DNA of 64,000 bases from Hyphomicrobiales bacterium. GTDB lineage: Bacteria > Pseudomonadota > Alphaproteobacteria > Rhizobiales > Rhizobiaceae. Below, one piece after another: positions 17,348 to 26,111 of the stretch. Below the pieces are notes generated by a model, which saw only the letters and a list, made by a program, of their open reading frames with translations, did no database searches and was not told where the DNA came from. Positions within the stretch are counted from its first letter, which is position 1. Every line of letters begins with the position of its first letter. A program made the position numbers and the translations under genes. Location: contig PAPH01000047.1 of NCBI GenBank assembly GCA_002709005.1, forward strand, positions 1-64,000, given 5' to 3'.

Positions 17348-18288
17348 TCATTCGCAGAAAGCTGGGCGAGGCCCGCAGCCAGTATGAGCGCGACGTGGAA
17401 GCCGCGATCCGCCGGGTGCCGCAATGGCAGGGCAAGGAGATCTTTTACGGCATGCTGGTAGGCGGGCTGAACAACCGCAACTGGCGTGTGCAGATCGAAG
17501 GCGATCCGCGCGATTACTTCCTCAAGATCCCCGGTGAGGGGACGGAAATGTTCATCGACCGGGTATCCTCGAACGAGGCGGCGGTGAACGCCCACAAGCT
17601 GGGCATCGCGCCGGAGGTCGTCTATTTCGATTCTTCCGACGGCATGGAGGTCCACGAGTTCCTCGACGGCTATCAGGCCTGCACCACCACGGATTTCTTC
17701 AAGCCGGAAATCCAGGAAGCGGTAATGGGCCTCTACAAGACCTTCCATGGCGGGCCGAAATTGTCGATGACGAAGACGATCTTCGATCTCATCGACGAGC
17801 ATCTCGAGCAGGCGCGATCCCTCGGCTCGCACCTCAACGAGGACATGGAGTGGATGCTGCACTATTACGAGCAGGCCCGCGCCGCGTTCACCGCTTCGGG
17901 TCTCGATCTCGTATCCTGCTTCAACGATCCGATGCCCGGCAATTTCCTGGTGAGCGACGGCAAGCCGATGAAGCTGATCGACTACGAGTTCGCCTCCACC
18001 AATGAGCGCGCCTATGAATTGGGCGTCCTGTTCGGCGAGATGTTCTTCGACGAGCCGAAGACGCTGGAGCTTATCGAGATGTATTACGGCGAACTGAGAC
18101 CTGAGCTCGTCGCCCGCGTCTATGTCTGCCGCGCGCTCGCCGACATCAAATGGGCCTCCTGGGCCGTGGTGTCGCGCAAGCTCAACGACTGGGATTTCGA
18201 TTTCCAGAAATACGGCGTGTGGAAGTACATGCGCGCCCGTGACCTGTTTCTCGATGCGCGTTGGGATGGCTGGCTACGCCAGATCTGA
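17344..18288 (+). CDS. Choline/ethanolamine-kinase-like phosphotransferase 2
   Basis: Kinase of 314 residues from the same superfamily as its upstream neighbour but a different branch. The catalytic loop reads CFNDPMPGNFL near 197 and the metal site KLIDYEFAS near 213, close to the HNDL..GN and IDYEY motifs of choline/ethanolamine kinases. The ATP-binding region contains GGLNNRNWRV near 40. Coupled by ATGA overlap to kinase 1; the two may act as a heteromer or on related substrates. Ends the transcript at the terminator 30 bp downstream. Confidence 0.86.
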   Translation: MIIRRKLGEARSQYERDVEAAIRRVPQWQGKEIFYGMLVGGLNNRNWRVQIEGDPRDYFLKIPGEGTEMFIDRVSSNEAAVNAHKLGIAPEVVYFDSSDGMEVHEFLDGYQACTTTDFFKPEIQEAVMGLYKTFHGGPKLSMTKTIFDLIDEHLEQARSLGSHLNEDMEWMLHYYEQARAAFTASGLDLVSCFNDPMPGNFLVSDGKPMKLIDYEFASTNERAYELGVLFGEMFFDEPKTLELIEMYYGELRPELVARVYVCRALADIKWASWAVVSRKLNDWDFDFQKYGVWKYMRARDLFLDARWDGWLRQI

Positions 18289-18317
18289 CCCCATCTGAGA
18301 TCAAATGCGACCGATGG

Positions 18318-18342
18318 AGGGCGGCCCCGGGGCCGCCCTTTT
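18318..18342 (+). terminator. Terminator of the kinase operon
   Basis: AGGGCGGCC / GGCCGCCCT around a CCGG loop, followed directly by TTTTC. Good intrinsic terminator geometry 30 bp after the second kinase. Confidence 0.85.
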
Positions 18343-18373
18343 CGTTTGCCGCGCACCCCAGCGGCGGACTCCC

Positions 18374-18397
18374 CGAAACGTGTGTTGCCATGTTTCG
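18374..18397. promoter_or_regulatory. Inverted repeat upstream of the DeoR gene, candidate operator 1
   Basis: CGAAACGTG, 6-nt spacer, CATGTTTCG: 9-bp arms matching at 8 positions. It lies 133 bp upstream of the DeoR regulator start. The binding protein is unknown; autoregulation is an inference. Confidence 0.4.
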
Positions 18398-18405
18398 TGC
18401 AAGTA

Positions 18406-18440
18406 TTGGAAGTATCCACAAAAAATGTGGACACTTCCAA
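18406..18440. promoter_or_regulatory. Long inverted repeat upstream of the DeoR gene, candidate operator 2
   Basis: TTGGAAGTATCCACA, AAAAA spacer, TGTGGACACTTCCAA. The 15-bp arms match at 14 positions. An AT-rich stretch follows. It could be an operator for the adjacent DeoR or AraC regulator, or an extra terminator. The 35-bp size and the position 90 bp before the DeoR start favour an operator. Confidence 0.5.
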
Positions 18441-18529
18441 ATTTTCGTGTCATCGTGCTTATCAATTGAGCTTCGGAGGCGTTTGCCTAAAACGAAGTCT
18501 TTGTCTGGAATCAAGCGATCGGGGGATCG

Positions 18530-19339
18530 ATGGCCAAGACGGAAGATGTGCAGAGCCTGACGGCGCATAGGATTTCCAAGAGCGATCGTCACGAGCGGAT
18601 CATCTTCGAGCTTTCGGCTTCGCCGACGCTCAGGGCCTCCGAACTCGCTTCCACTTTGGGCGTCTCCCACGAGACCATTCGGCGCGACCTGATGGAGCTC
18701 GACAATCGCGGGCTCATCAACCGCACCTATGGCGGTGCCGCCCGACCCTTCGCCTTCGAGGCGCCGCTGCGCGAACGCAGCCAGTACAAGGTTGCCGAGC
18801 GCGAGCGGATGGCAGCCGCCGTCTGCGATCTAATCTCGGAAAACGAGGTCGTGCTGATGGGCGCGGGCGCCACCACCAATCATGTGGCGCGGCGCATGGC
18901 ATCCATGCAGCGGCGCAACACGGTCATCACCCACGACTTCTCGGTTGTGCAGGTGCTTTGCCACAATCCGATGATCAAGGTGCTGTTCCTGCCGGGGAGG
19001 GCGCATCCGTCGGAGGGTTACGTCTACGGCAACCAGACGGTCGCCGGCATCAACGGCTTCCAGGCCAACTGGGCCATCGTCGGCGCCTCCGGGATCGATG
19101 TGGAAGGCGTCTACGACGCCGATGACGAGGCGGGTGCTGTCTATCGCGCCATGGTGCTTCGCGCGTCGCAATCCGTGCTCGTCGCGGATTCCACCAAGTT
19201 CCAGCTCGCCTCACTGGTCTGTTACGCGCACTGGGAGGAACTCGACTTTTTCTTCACCGACACGACTCCGCCAACCGCGCTCGAAAAGGCGGTCAGGGCG
19301 GCGGGTGTCGAACTGGTGACCACCTCTACTCGTATTTAG
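18530..19339 (+). CDS. DeoR family transcriptional regulator
   Basis: Repressor-type regulator of 269 residues. The N-terminal winged helix-turn-helix (about 18-75) contains the family signature RASELASTLGVSHETIRRDL followed by RTYGGA. The C-terminal effector domain (about 90-255) resembles sugar-phosphate isomerase folds (VLMGAGATTNHVARRM), so a phosphorylated ligand is likely. The gene lies between the kinase operon and the catabolic operon and is followed by an AraC regulator after 14 bp, so it probably controls one or both. Confidence 0.92.
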   Translation: MAKTEDVQSLTAHRISKSDRHERIIFELSASPTLRASELASTLGVSHETIRRDLMELDNRGLINRTYGGAARPFAFEAPLRERSQYKVAERERMAAAVCDLISENEVVLMGAGATTNHVARRMASMQRRNTVITHDFSVVQVLCHNPMIKVLFLPGRAHPSEGYVYGNQTVAGINGFQANWAIVGASGIDVEGVYDADDEAGAVYRAMVLRASQSVLVADSTKFQLASLVCYAHWEELDFFFTDTTPPTALEKAVRAAGVELVTTSTRI

Positions 19340-19353
19340 CAATGGAGGCCGAA

Positions 19354-20274
19354 ATGACGGTTCAGACCCTTCTCGAAACAGTCTCATTCTACGGGGATGT
19401 GGTTGACGCGCCCGCATTCGCATCCAATTTCGACTATGCCATTGGTCGGGTAACGATCGCCAAGGGCGGTATCGGCGAAACTCGTGTGGTCAATGAAGGC
19501 CAGCGGGAATCCTCCGAGATCCAGGACCATTACGACGTCATTATTCCCTGCGACGGGACGATGTCGTTCTGCCAGCGCGACCGGCGCGGCGAGGTGGAGC
19601 CCGGCGAATACGTGCTTTTGAACCGCAGCCAGTTCTACGAGTTGTCCTCGCCCTCCGATCTCAGGCACTGGCGCATCACGCTGCCGGCGGCCGATCTCAA
19701 GGGACGGCTGTCCTCCGTCGACGATCACGTCGGCAAGCGCTTCGAGCAGAATGTCCGTATGGCCTGCCTGCTGCGCGGCTTCGTGTCGATGATCGCCAAG
19801 ACCTTCGTCGAGGAGAGCCCGCCCAACCCGGAAGCGCTCGCGACCGAAGTCATCAGCTTCGTGATGCTGGCGCTGGCGGCCGAGAACCGCAAGGAAGCGG
19901 CGAACTGGCGTAACAGCCGCTACCGGCTCAAGCAGCGGATCTTCGATTTCATCGAGATCAATCTCGACGATGTCGAACTGTCGCCGAAGAAGATCGCCCG
20001 GGCCAACCGGATCTCGCCGAGCTATCTCTATTCGCTGTTTGCCGACAACAACACGACGGTGAGCCAGTTCATCCAGGCGCGGCGGCTTCAGAAGGCCTAC
20101 GAAATGCTGGTGGCAGATGCCAACGGGGCGCTCACGGTCTCCGAGATCGCCTATCAGGTCGGCTTCAAGAACGCCTCGCATTTCTCCCGTACCTTCAGCC
20201 GGCATTTCCGCATCGCCCCGCGCGATGCGCGCCAGTCCGGTCTGGCCGGGCGAATCCGCGAAGCGGCCGTCTGA
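19354..20274 (+). CDS. AraC family transcriptional regulator
   Basis: Activator-type regulator of 306 residues. I prefer the ATG at 19354 because GGAGG sits 5 bp upstream; the in-frame ATG at 19342 lies inside that ribosome binding site. The N-terminal region is a cupin-like ligand domain of the AraC-binding type. The C-terminal double helix-turn-helix covers about 200-300, with LSPKKIARANRISPSYLYSL and VSEIAYQVGFKNASHFSRTF. It forms a two-gene unit with the DeoR regulator and is cut off from the next operon by a terminator. Confidence 0.92.
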   Translation: MTVQTLLETVSFYGDVVDAPAFASNFDYAIGRVTIAKGGIGETRVVNEGQRESSEIQDHYDVIIPCDGTMSFCQRDRRGEVEPGEYVLLNRSQFYELSSPSDLRHWRITLPAADLKGRLSSVDDHVGKRFEQNVRMACLLRGFVSMIAKTFVEESPPNPEALATEVISFVMLALAAENRKEAANWRNSRYRLKQRIFDFIEINLDDVELSPKKIARANRISPSYLYSLFADNNTTVSQFIQARRLQKAYEMLVADANGALTVSEIAYQVGFKNASHFSRTFSRHFRIAPRDARQSGLAGRIREAAV

Positions 20275-20292
20275 TTCTCCCTTGAAAGTCAG

Positions 20293-20340
20293 CGTAAGTT
20301 GCAAGGTTCCACATTTGTGAAACCCTGCACTTACGTTTTT
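20293..20340 (+). terminator. Terminator after the regulator pair
   Basis: Long imperfect hairpin: CGTAAGTTGCAAGGTTCC pairs with GAAACCCTGCACTTACG and is followed by TTTTT. It lies 19 bp after the AraC stop codon and isolates the regulators from the catabolic operon. Confidence 0.8.
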
Positions 20341-20507
20341 GGCTCCCTCCTGCCGGGCCGGGCATGCCCTCCCTCCAGCAAATCTTTGCTCGCAATCCTG
20401 CCGGTCGCTTTGCCGATGGACGCCTCCGGGCGCTTTGACCAAGATCGCTTCGAAGAGCCGGGCGGGGACGTTTCGCACCGGCCGGAAAAATACAAAAGGG
20501 TTCCCGA

Positions 20508-21311
20508 GTGTCAGATATCGATCTCAAGGCCATCGCCGAATTCAGCTCCGAGCTGGCGTCCGGCTGCCGCGAAATCTCGCTGAAATATTTCCGCTACCCG
20601 ATGGACTATGCGCAGAAGGAGGATCTCACTCCGGTGACGATCGCCGACGAGTCGATCGAGAGGTACATGCGTGAGCGCATCCGCGCGGCCTTCCCGGATC
20701 ACGGAATCGTCGGCGAGGAGATGGAGGCCGAGGAGGGCGAGCGCTACACCTGGTATATCGACCCGATCGACGGGACCAAGAGCTTCATCTCCGGCATGCC
20801 GCTTTTCGGCACGCTGGCCGCGCTACGCGACACGAAGGAAGGCAAGACGCTCTACGGAATGATCGACATGCCCTCGCTCGACGAACGTTGGGTTAGCGAC
20901 GGGACGACGGCCCTGTTCAACGGCAAGCCGACCCGGGCTTCCAAATGCACGCGGCTTGCGGACGCGCAGATCTACTGCACCTCGCCCGATATCTTTCCCG
21001 ACGCCGATTGGGCGGTTTACGAGAAAGTCAGCCGCGCGGCGAAGTTCCGCCGTTTCGGCGGGGACTGCTATATCTACGGACTGCTCGCCTCCGGCCATTG
21101 CGATCTGGTGGTGGAAACCTCGCTGAAGACCTTCGACTTCATGGCGCTGATGCCGGTGATCGAGGCGGCGGGCGGGTTCATCACCGACTGGGAGGGGCGC
21201 GAACTCAATCCCGCCTCGGACGGCCGGGTCGTGGCCGCCGCCACCCGCGAACTTCTCGACGAGACCCTTGCGATGATCGGCTCGGCCGAGCCCAGAGGAC
21301 AGGCGCTGTGA
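20508..21311 (+). CDS. Inositol-monophosphatase-like phosphatase (HisN/IMPase family)
   Basis: Metal-dependent phosphatase of 267 residues. The three metal motifs are visible: GEEMEAEEG near 67, the core WYIDPIDGTKSF near 82-93, and the C-terminal ETSLKTFDFMALMPVIEAAGG near 205-225. The Lys-Thr-Phe-Asp version of the last motif resembles HisN-type histidinol-phosphate phosphatases, but this is not a his operon. Here it more likely dephosphorylates an intermediate of the downstream pathway. Its stop overlaps the GTG start of the aminotransferase gene. Confidence 0.88.
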   Translation: MSDIDLKAIAEFSSELASGCREISLKYFRYPMDYAQKEDLTPVTIADESIERYMRERIRAAFPDHGIVGEEMEAEEGERYTWYIDPIDGTKSFISGMPLFGTLAALRDTKEGKTLYGMIDMPSLDERWVSDGTTALFNGKPTRASKCTRLADAQIYCTSPDIFPDADWAVYEKVSRAAKFRRFGGDCYIYGLLASGHCDLVVETSLKTFDFMALMPVIEAAGGFITDWEGRELNPASDGRVVAAATRELLDETLAMIGSAEPRGQAL

Positions 21312-22654
21312 GCACAGACCGGCAGACCTCGATCCTGAGCCTGAACGCCTTCGCGCCCGGCGATGCCGAGGGGCTGCCGGACGATCTCAAGGCGATGGTC
21401 GAGCGGCGGAAGAAGAGCTTCGGCCCATCCTCGATCCTCTTCTACCGTTCGCCGATCCATGTGGCCTCGGCGACGGGCGCCCGGATCACCGCCACCGACG
21501 GGCGGGAATATCTCGATTTCTACAACAACGTGCCATCGGTCGGGCATTGTCATCCGAAGGTGGCGGAAGCCGTCTACAGGCAGATGAAAGAGGCCAACAG
21601 CCATTCGCGCTATCTCTACGACATCGTCGAGACCTATGCCGAGCGGCTGCTTGCCACGATGCCGGAACCGATCGCTCATGTGACGTTCACCTGCACCGGC
21701 AGCGAGGCCAACGATCTCGCGCTCAGGATGGCGCGGATGGCGACGGGCGCGCACGGCATCGTCGTCACCCGCGGGGCCTATCACGGCAACACGACCGCAG
21801 TGACGGAGATTTCGCCGTCCTCCTACAAGCGGGGCGGGCCGCCGGCCTTCGTCAAGCTCGTCGAGCCGCCGAGCGAGGCCGCCTACGGCAAGGATATCGC
21901 CACGGGCTTCGAGCGCGCGGTCGCCGCCGCCGTCGCCGAACTGAAGGCCGAGGGGCACGGTTTCGCGGCCTTCGTCGCCGACACGATCTTTTCGAGCGAC
22001 GGGGTGTTCACCGATCCGGCCGGCTTTCTCAAACCAACGATCGACACCGTGCACCGCGAGGGCGGGCTGTTCGTCGCCGACGAGGTCCAGCCGGGATTCG
22101 GGCGGACGGGTACGCATATGTGGGGATTCGACCGCCATGGCGTGGCGCCGGATCTTGCTACCCCCGGCAAGCCGATGGGCAACGGATTTCCGCTCGGCGG
22201 CGTGTTTTCGAAGCCCGGTCTGCTTGAGGGCCTTCAGGAGAATTTCGGCTACTTCAATACGTTCGGTGGCACGCCGGCGGCGGCGGCCGCGGGACTGGCA
22301 GTGCTCGACGTGATCGCCGAGGAAGAACTGATGGCACGAGCCGTGAACACGGGCGCCCTGCTCAAGGAACGGCTGACGGCGCTTGGCGGGAAATACGCAA
22401 CGATCGCCGACGTGCGCGGTGCCGGTCTCTATCTCGGCGTGACGATCGCCGATACCAAGGCCGGGTCGGGCGCAAATGCCGACCCGACCAGCCGGATCGT
22501 CAACGCGATGAAGGAAAAGGGCGTGCTGATCGGCGTGGCCGGCCTCGGCGCAGACGTTCTCAAGATCAGGCCGCCGCTTGCCGCGGGCGAAGCGGAGGCC
22601 GAAGCCTTCGCCGACAGGCTGGAGACCGTGCTCTCCGAGCTGGGCCTCGACTGA
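21308..22654 (+). CDS. Class III PLP aminotransferase / amino-alcohol-phosphate phospho-lyase-like enzyme
   Basis: PLP enzyme of 448 residues. I chose the GTG overlapping the previous stop (GTGA). The track frame from 20945 carries a spurious N-terminus. Visible landmarks are TCTGSEANDLALRMAR near 122, FVADEVQPGFGRTG near 255 and the Schiff-base Lys in ATPGKPMGNGFPLGG near 284. Class III enzymes closest to this pattern include alanine-glyoxylate aminotransferase 2-like proteins and ethanolamine-phosphate phospho-lyase. The two kinases upstream favour the phospho-lyase reaction, which would release an aldehyde, ammonia and phosphate. That is inference, not proven by residues. Confidence 0.88.
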   Translation: MSTDRQTSILSLNAFAPGDAEGLPDDLKAMVERRKKSFGPSSILFYRSPIHVASATGARITATDGREYLDFYNNVPSVGHCHPKVAEAVYRQMKEANSHSRYLYDIVETYAERLLATMPEPIAHVTFTCTGSEANDLALRMARMATGAHGIVVTRGAYHGNTTAVTEISPSSYKRGGPPAFVKLVEPPSEAAYGKDIATGFERAVAAAVAELKAEGHGFAAFVADTIFSSDGVFTDPAGFLKPTIDTVHREGGLFVADEVQPGFGRTGTHMWGFDRHGVAPDLATPGKPMGNGFPLGGVFSKPGLLEGLQENFGYFNTFGGTPAAAAAGLAVLDVIAEEELMARAVNTGALLKERLTALGGKYATIADVRGAGLYLGVTIADTKAGSGANADPTSRIVNAMKEKGVLIGVAGLGADVLKIRPPLAAGEAEAEAFADRLETVLSELGLD

Positions 22655-22674
22655 ATGCAGGGAAAGGGACATCG

Positions 22675-24042
22675 ATGAATGCGCGGGACGTGAAAACCGC
22701 CGATGATGCGCGGGCGCTCGTCAACGAACGCGGGCTCAGCCATGTGAAGGTCGCGATCGTCGATCTCGACGGAGTGATGCGCGGCAAATACATGGCGAAG
22801 GAGAAGTTCTTCTCGTCGCTGGAGAGCGGCTTCAATTTCTGCGACGTGATCTTCGGTTGGGATTCCAACGATCAGCTTTACGAGAACGCCACCTTCACCG
22901 GCTGGCACACGGCCTTTCCCGACGCGCTTGTCCATATCGTGCCCGAAACCTGCCGCGACGTGCCGGACGAGGGCAACATGGTCTTCTTCATGGGCGAGTT
23001 TGCCGGCCATGCGAAGGACGTCTGCCCGCGCGGGCTTCTCAACCGTGTGATCGGGCGCGGCGAAGCCATGGGATATCTCGCCACGGTCGCCGCCGAGTTC
23101 GAGTTTTTCGTCTTCAACGAGACGCCGCATTCGGTGCGCGAGAAGCGCTACAAGAATCTCGAGAACCTGACACCGGGCTTCTACGGCTATTCGATGCTGC
23201 GATCCTCGGTGGAATCGGATTTCTACCACGACCTCCTGGAGATGACGGCGGCCATGGACGTGCCGATCGAGGGGCTCCATACGGAAACCGGCCCTGGCGT
23301 TCTGGAAGCGGCGATCGAGCACAGCGACGCGATGGTTGCTGCCGACCGGGCGGCGATCTTCAAGACCTTCTCCAAGGTGCTCGCCGAACGGCAGGGCAAG
23401 ATGCTGACCTTCATGGCCAAGTGGTCGAACGACTGGCCGGGTCAGTCGGGCCATCTCCATGTCTCGCTCAAGGGCAAGGACGGCCGCTCCGTCTTCCACG
23501 AGGAGGGAAAACCGGGATCGATGTCCGATGAGATGCGCTGGTTCGTCGGCGGTCAGCAGGCGTTGATGCCGGAACTGCTCGCCATGGTCGCTTCCACGGT
23601 CAACAGCTATTCGCGTCTGGTGCCGGGCTTCTGGGCGCCGACGGATGCGACCTGGGGCATCGAGAACCGCACCTGCGCTCTGCGCGTCATTCCCGGTTCG
23701 CCGAAGAGTCAGCGGGTCGAGTATCGGGTGGCCGCGGCCGATATCAATCCCTATCTGGCGATTGCCGCCGCGCTCGGCTCCGGGCTCTGGGGCATCGAGA
23801 ACAGGATCGAACCGGACGCGCCGATTGCGGGCAACGCCTATGCGGTCGAGCATGCGAGCGAACGGCAGTTGCCGCGCAGCCTCACCGAGGCGGCGGGACG
23901 TCTGGAGGCCAGCAGTGCCGCGCGCGCACTGTTCGGCGACATCTTCGTCGATCATTACGCGCTCAGCCGCCGCTGGGAGGAGCGCGAATTCCGCCGGGCG
24001 ATCACCGACTGGGAACTCGCCCGTTATTTCGAGATCATCTGA
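22675..24042 (+). CDS. Glutamine-synthetase-family gamma-glutamyl-amine ligase
   Basis: Ligase of 455 residues with GS catalytic signatures: AEFEFFVF near 142, a metal/ATP region TETGPGVLEAAIEHSDA near 203, GQSGHLHVSL near 258 and the RxR region IENRTCALRVIPG near 330. It lacks the full type-I GlnA layout and resembles GlnT/PuuA/IpuC-type enzymes that join glutamate to an amine. With the class I amidotransferase two genes downstream it recalls the Puu and Ipu pathways, where an amine is glutamylated, oxidised and released. The exact amine is unknown. Confidence 0.9.
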   Translation: MNARDVKTADDARALVNERGLSHVKVAIVDLDGVMRGKYMAKEKFFSSLESGFNFCDVIFGWDSNDQLYENATFTGWHTAFPDALVHIVPETCRDVPDEGNMVFFMGEFAGHAKDVCPRGLLNRVIGRGEAMGYLATVAAEFEFFVFNETPHSVREKRYKNLENLTPGFYGYSMLRSSVESDFYHDLLEMTAAMDVPIEGLHTETGPGVLEAAIEHSDAMVAADRAAIFKTFSKVLAERQGKMLTFMAKWSNDWPGQSGHLHVSLKGKDGRSVFHEEGKPGSMSDEMRWFVGGQQALMPELLAMVASTVNSYSRLVPGFWAPTDATWGIENRTCALRVIPGSPKSQRVEYRVAAADINPYLAIAAALGSGLWGIENRIEPDAPIAGNAYAVEHASERQLPRSLTEAAGRLEASSAARALFGDIFVDHYALSRRWEEREFRRAITDWELARYFEII

Positions 24043-24073
24043 CAGCCGCAGGACCACATAGAGAGACACGCCA

Positions 24074-25261
24074 ATGAGCGATTTCCTGACCGCAAACTGG
24101 AATTTTCCCACTCGCGTCGTGACCGGTGCCGGATCGATCCGGAAGTTGCCGGATCTGGCGCGCGAATACGGGATCGCCAAACCGCTCCTCGTCACCGACG
24201 AGGGGCTGAAGGACATGGCCTTCATCGCGGAGACCCGCGCCATGATGAAGGCAGCGGGGCTCGAAGCGGGCTTCTTCCACGACGTGCAGGGCAACCCGAC
24301 GGAAGCCAACCTCGATGCCGGGGTAAAGGCCTTCACGGCGGGCGGTCATGACGGGGTGATCGCCATCGGCGGCGGTTCGGCGCTCGATGTCGGCAAGGTG
24401 GTGGCGCTGATGCACGGGCAGAGCCGCCCGGTTTGGGACTTCGAGGATGTCGGCGACTGGTGGACCCGCGCCGACGCCTCGAAGATCTCGCCCTTCATCG
24501 CGGTGCCGACGACGGCCGGAACGGGTTCGGAAGTCGGTCGCGCGGGCGTGATCACCAATCTCGCCACCCACGAGAAGAAGATCATCTTCCACCCGGCGAT
24601 CATGCCGAAAGTGGCGATCGAGGACCCCGAACTTTCGGTCGGTTTGCCGCCTGTCCTGACGGCGGGCGCTGGCATGGATGCGCTGGCCCATTGCTTCGAG
24701 GCCTATTGCGTCAATTCCTTCCATCCGATGGCCGACGGCGTGGCGCTGGAGGGCATTCATCTCATCAATACCTATCTGCCCAAGGCGGTCGACAACGGAG
24801 CGGATATCGAGGCACGCGCCTATATGCTGGCCGCTGCCTCGATGGGGGCGACCGCCTTCCAGAAGGGGCTGGGCGCCATTCATTCGGTCTCCCATCCGGT
24901 AGGCGCGCGCTACAACACCCATCACGGCATGACCAATGGGGTCCTGTTCCCCTATGTCATGATTGCCAACCGTCCGGCGATAGAGGCGAAGATGCCACGC
25001 GTCGCCGCCACGCTCGGTCTGGGCGGGGGCTTCGATGCCGTTCTCGAGTGGATTCTCGATCTGCGGACCAAGACAAAGGTTCCGCATACGCTCGCCGACC
25101 TTGGCGTGAAGGCCGAGGATGTGGACAGCATCGCTGCCGATGCGGTGAAGGATCCGACCGCGGCCGCCAATCCGCGCGGCTTCTCCACGGAACAGTTCGC
25201 GGTGCTGACCCGGGCCGCGATCGAGGGCGATCTGTCTTTCGAGATTCCGGCCGATGGCTAG
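24074..25261 (+). CDS. Iron-containing alcohol dehydrogenase 1
   Basis: Group III (Fe-dependent) alcohol dehydrogenase of 395 residues. The NAD-binding GGGSALDVGKV near 98 and the metal-ligand region are clear: Asp/His in GMDALAHCFEAYC near 200 and HSVSHPVGARYNTHHG near 272-287. Likely oxidises or reduces an alcohol/aldehyde intermediate of the operon. The next gene starts 8 bp before its stop. Confidence 0.92.
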   Translation: MSDFLTANWNFPTRVVTGAGSIRKLPDLAREYGIAKPLLVTDEGLKDMAFIAETRAMMKAAGLEAGFFHDVQGNPTEANLDAGVKAFTAGGHDGVIAIGGGSALDVGKVVALMHGQSRPVWDFEDVGDWWTRADASKISPFIAVPTTAGTGSEVGRAGVITNLATHEKKIIFHPAIMPKVAIEDPELSVGLPPVLTAGAGMDALAHCFEAYCVNSFHPMADGVALEGIHLINTYLPKAVDNGADIEARAYMLAAASMGATAFQKGLGAIHSVSHPVGARYNTHHGMTNGVLFPYVMIANRPAIEAKMPRVAATLGLGGGFDAVLEWILDLRTKTKVPHTLADLGVKAEDVDSIAADAVKDPTAAANPRGFSTEQFAVLTRAAIEGDLSFEIPADG

Positions 25262-26111
25262 CCTGCGCATCCTCGTCGCCGAGGGAAACGAGAGCGCGAT
25301 GCGGGCACGCACCAAGGCCCGCTTCGGCGCCACGCCCGGCGAGCGCTATGCCGAGGAAATCCGGATCGCCTTTCCCGGCGCTGTTGTCGACCTCGTGGCT
25401 CCCGCCGACGATGAACGGACGATTGCCACTCTTGGCGATTATGATGGGGTGGCGATCACCGGTTCGGCGCTCAATGCCTATCACGATACGCCGGTGGTCC
25501 GCCGCCAGGTGGAGTTCGCCCGTTCTGTATTCGACAGCGGCGTGAACTTCTTCGGGTCCTGCTGGGGTCTGCAGATGGCGGTGATGGCAGCCGGCGGCAC
25601 GGTGGAACGCAACGCGCGCGGCCGCGAAGTCGCCTATGCGCGTAACCTATGGCTTACGGATGCGGGTCGATCCCATTCCATGCATGCGGGTCGGGCGCCG
25701 GCCTTCGACGCGCCGGCGATTCACGGTGACCACGTCACCGGTTTGCCGGCCGATGCGATTGTGACCGCCACCAATGCCGTGAGCGAGGTGCAGGCTGCGG
25801 AGATCCGACACGTGGGCGGCACGTTCTGGGGGACACAGTACCATCCGGAATTCTCGATCGGCGATATCGCCGACATCATCGCGCGCTACGGCCAGACACT
25901 GGTCGACGAGGGCAATTTCGACGATCTCGCCCAGCTCGAGGCCTATGTCGCCGACATACGGCGGCTGGAAGCCGAGCCATCCCTCCAGTCGGTCGCCTGG
26001 CGGCTCGGGATCGCGCCCGAGGTGATTTCCCGGGAGGCGCGGATGACGGAGATATCCAACTGGCTCGCCCACTGCGCAGCGGGCGTTGAGAAGAAGGCGG
26101 CCCTCGCATGA
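25254..26111 (+). CDS. Class I glutamine amidotransferase-like hydrolase
   Basis: Triad-type amidotransferase/hydrolase of 285 residues. The nucleophile elbow FGSCWGLQMAV is near residue 102 and the catalytic His/Glu in QYHPEFSI near 202. There is no synthase domain, so it may act as a free hydrolase such as a gamma-glutamyl amide hydrolase (PuuD-like in role). The C-terminal 70 residues are an extra helical region. Its start overlaps the Fe-ADH and its stop overlaps the HAD gene (ATGA), so translation is coupled. Confidence 0.86.
   Translation: MASLRILVAEGNESAMRARTKARFGATPGERYAEEIRIAFPGAVVDLVAPADDERTIATLGDYDGVAITGSALNAYHDTPVVRRQVEFARSVFDSGVNFFGSCWGLQMAVMAAGGTVERNARGREVAYARNLWLTDAGRSHSMHAGRAPAFDAPAIHGDHVTGLPADAIVTATNAVSEVQAAEIRHVGGTFWGTQYHPEFSIGDIADIIARYGQTLVDEGNFDDLAQLEAYVADIRRLEAEPSLQSVAWRLGIAPEVISREARMTEISNWLAHCAAGVEKKAALA

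Noticed and set aside
20508-21311. hisN assignment for the IMPase-like gene
   Set aside because: Resemblance to HisN is only at motif level and no histidine-biosynthesis gene is nearby.
22429-24336. 635-residue antisense ORF opposite the GS-family ligase
   Set aside because: Shadow of genuine coding sequence in a GC-rich genome; overlaps two clear plus-strand genes and shows no recognisable domain.
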